The position numbers and the translations under genes are program-made. The notes under the pieces were generated by a model, which ran no database searches, was not told the DNA's origin, and saw only the letters and a program-made list of their open reading frames with translations. A stretch of DNA of 13,832 nucleotides, from assembly GCA_026984165.1 (NCBI GenBank), contig JALSSQ010000142.1, positions 1 to 13,832 of the forward strand. The letters run 5' to 3'. This DNA is from Sulfurovum sp. Lineage in GTDB: Bacteria > Campylobacterota > Campylobacteria > Campylobacterales > Sulfurovaceae. Positions 13,485 through 13,832 of the stretch are shown piece by piece. Position 1 is the stretch's first letter. Each line of letters opens with the position of its first letter.

Positions 13485-13629
13485 TAAAAAACCACAAAAC
13501 CCATCTAATCCCCTAAATAACGGTATTTGATAGCTTCTTTAAGGTTTGATATTTTTCTCGTAGTCCTTGATTAGTCCGTCGCATATGAAAAAAAGCTATA
13601 AAACTACATATAAAAATGCTAAGCAATGT
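13485..13629. other. Non-coding gap between tRNA-Ser and the toxin gene
   Basis: I see no gene in this 145-bp stretch. A 23-codon minus-strand frame (13584-13513) has no ribosome-binding site. Two copies of TTTGATA (13526-13532 and 13545-13551) and the palindrome CATATG (13582-13587) are the only patterns seen. Confidence 0.5.
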
Positions 13630-13832
13630 TTATTTAAAAAGCTGTGAGTGTGTGCCTATTTTTAAAAGTTCCAATGTATTGTCTGCAACTCTATACACCA
13701 CCAATAAATCACCGCTTATGTGAAATTCATTTGTATCTTTATAATTTCCAGTAAGTGCATGGTCTTTGGCTTCACTTGGTAGGTCATCTTGATTGAGTAG
13801 CAAAGAGATGTATAAAAAGAGTTTTGTGTCAA
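13630..13832 (-). CDS. YafQ-type (RelE/ParE superfamily) toxin, C-terminal part
   Basis: Sixty-six codons and a stop (TAA at 13632-13630) are visible; the 5' end lies beyond the right edge. The end of the frame matches the YafQ branch of ribosome-dependent mRNA interferases: KDHALTGNY, EFHISGDLLVVYR and LLKIGTHSQLF. The histidines and aspartate known to matter in Escherichia coli YafQ (His50, His63, Asp67, His87, Phe91) all have counterparts here (visible residues His24, His37, Asp41, His61, Phe65), so the toxin looks intact. These toxins cut mRNA in the ribosomal A site and are neutralised by an antitoxin normally encoded just upstream, here outside the window. Confidence 0.88.
   Translation of the reverse strand, partial: DTKLFLYISLLLNQDDLPSEAKDHALTGNYKDTNEFHISGDLLVVYRVADNTLELLKIGTHSQLFK

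Noticed and set aside
13526..13551. Two copies of TTTGATA as possible integrase arm sites
   Set aside because: Seven AT-rich bases repeated twice are expected by chance in this sequence, and no integrase is visible.
13513..13584. 23-codon minus-strand frame starting MRRTNQ near tRNA-Ser, in the same frame as the toxin after its stop
   Set aside because: It is too short, has no ribosome-binding site, and being in phase with the toxin has a one-in-three chance of happening; the toxin already ends at its normal GTHSxLF motif.

Overview
The window is a chromosomal segment of an AT-rich Campylobacterota bacterium (formerly Epsilonproteobacteria), probably a Sulfurovum/Sulfurimonas-type organism. 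The evidence is the order S10-spc-secY-map-infA with no rpmD (L30), the four-cysteine S14, an L3 ending its conserved loop in GSIGNAEWPG, and TGnTACAAT promoters without clear -35 boxes. The genus is inferred from these features, not from a database search.

Left edge (1-880): a minus-strand gene for a secreted protein with bacterial Ig-like domains runs off the left end. Its promoter contains a nine-base poly-C tract (poly-G on the plus strand), and upstream lies the Rho-independent terminator of the ribosomal operon. Centre (888-11788): one long minus-strand operon reads rpsJ, rplC, rplD, rplW, rplB, rpsS, rplV, rpsC, rplP, rpmC, rpsQ, rplN, rplX, rplE, rpsZ, rpsH, rplF, rplR, rpsE, rplO, secY, map, infA. 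It supplies most S10/spc ribosomal proteins plus the protein-export channel, methionine aminopeptidase and IF-1. Many junctions are TAATG overlaps or gaps of 1-13 bases. The operon starts at a strong promoter (TTGTAC, 17 bp, TATAAT) with an approximately 84-nt leader that can fold into a three-helix junction. It stops after infA, so the alpha operon (rpmJ-rpsM-rpsK-rpsD-rpoA-rplQ) is not adjacent here.

Right part (11920-13832): divergent from rpsJ is a P-loop ATPase resembling the AAA_14/DUF4143 type, with a perfect 12-bp palindrome at its 5' end that covers one possible ribosome-binding site. Next come the SRP RNA gene (ffs) with its own -10 box, an approximately 190-bp interval rich in short inverted repeats, a tRNA-Ser(GGA) gene, and at the right edge the C-terminal part of a YafQ/RelE-family toxin on the minus strand.

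The most unusual items are: the 201-residue L22 (rplV), which carries a lysine/alanine linker and a helix-hairpin-helix-like C-terminal domain; the poly-C tract inside the promoter spacer of the Ig-like gene, a layout suited to phase-variable transcription; the palindrome at the start of the ATPase gene; and the hairpin-rich interval between ffs and tRNA-Ser. No CRISPR array, complete insertion sequence or prophage was seen.
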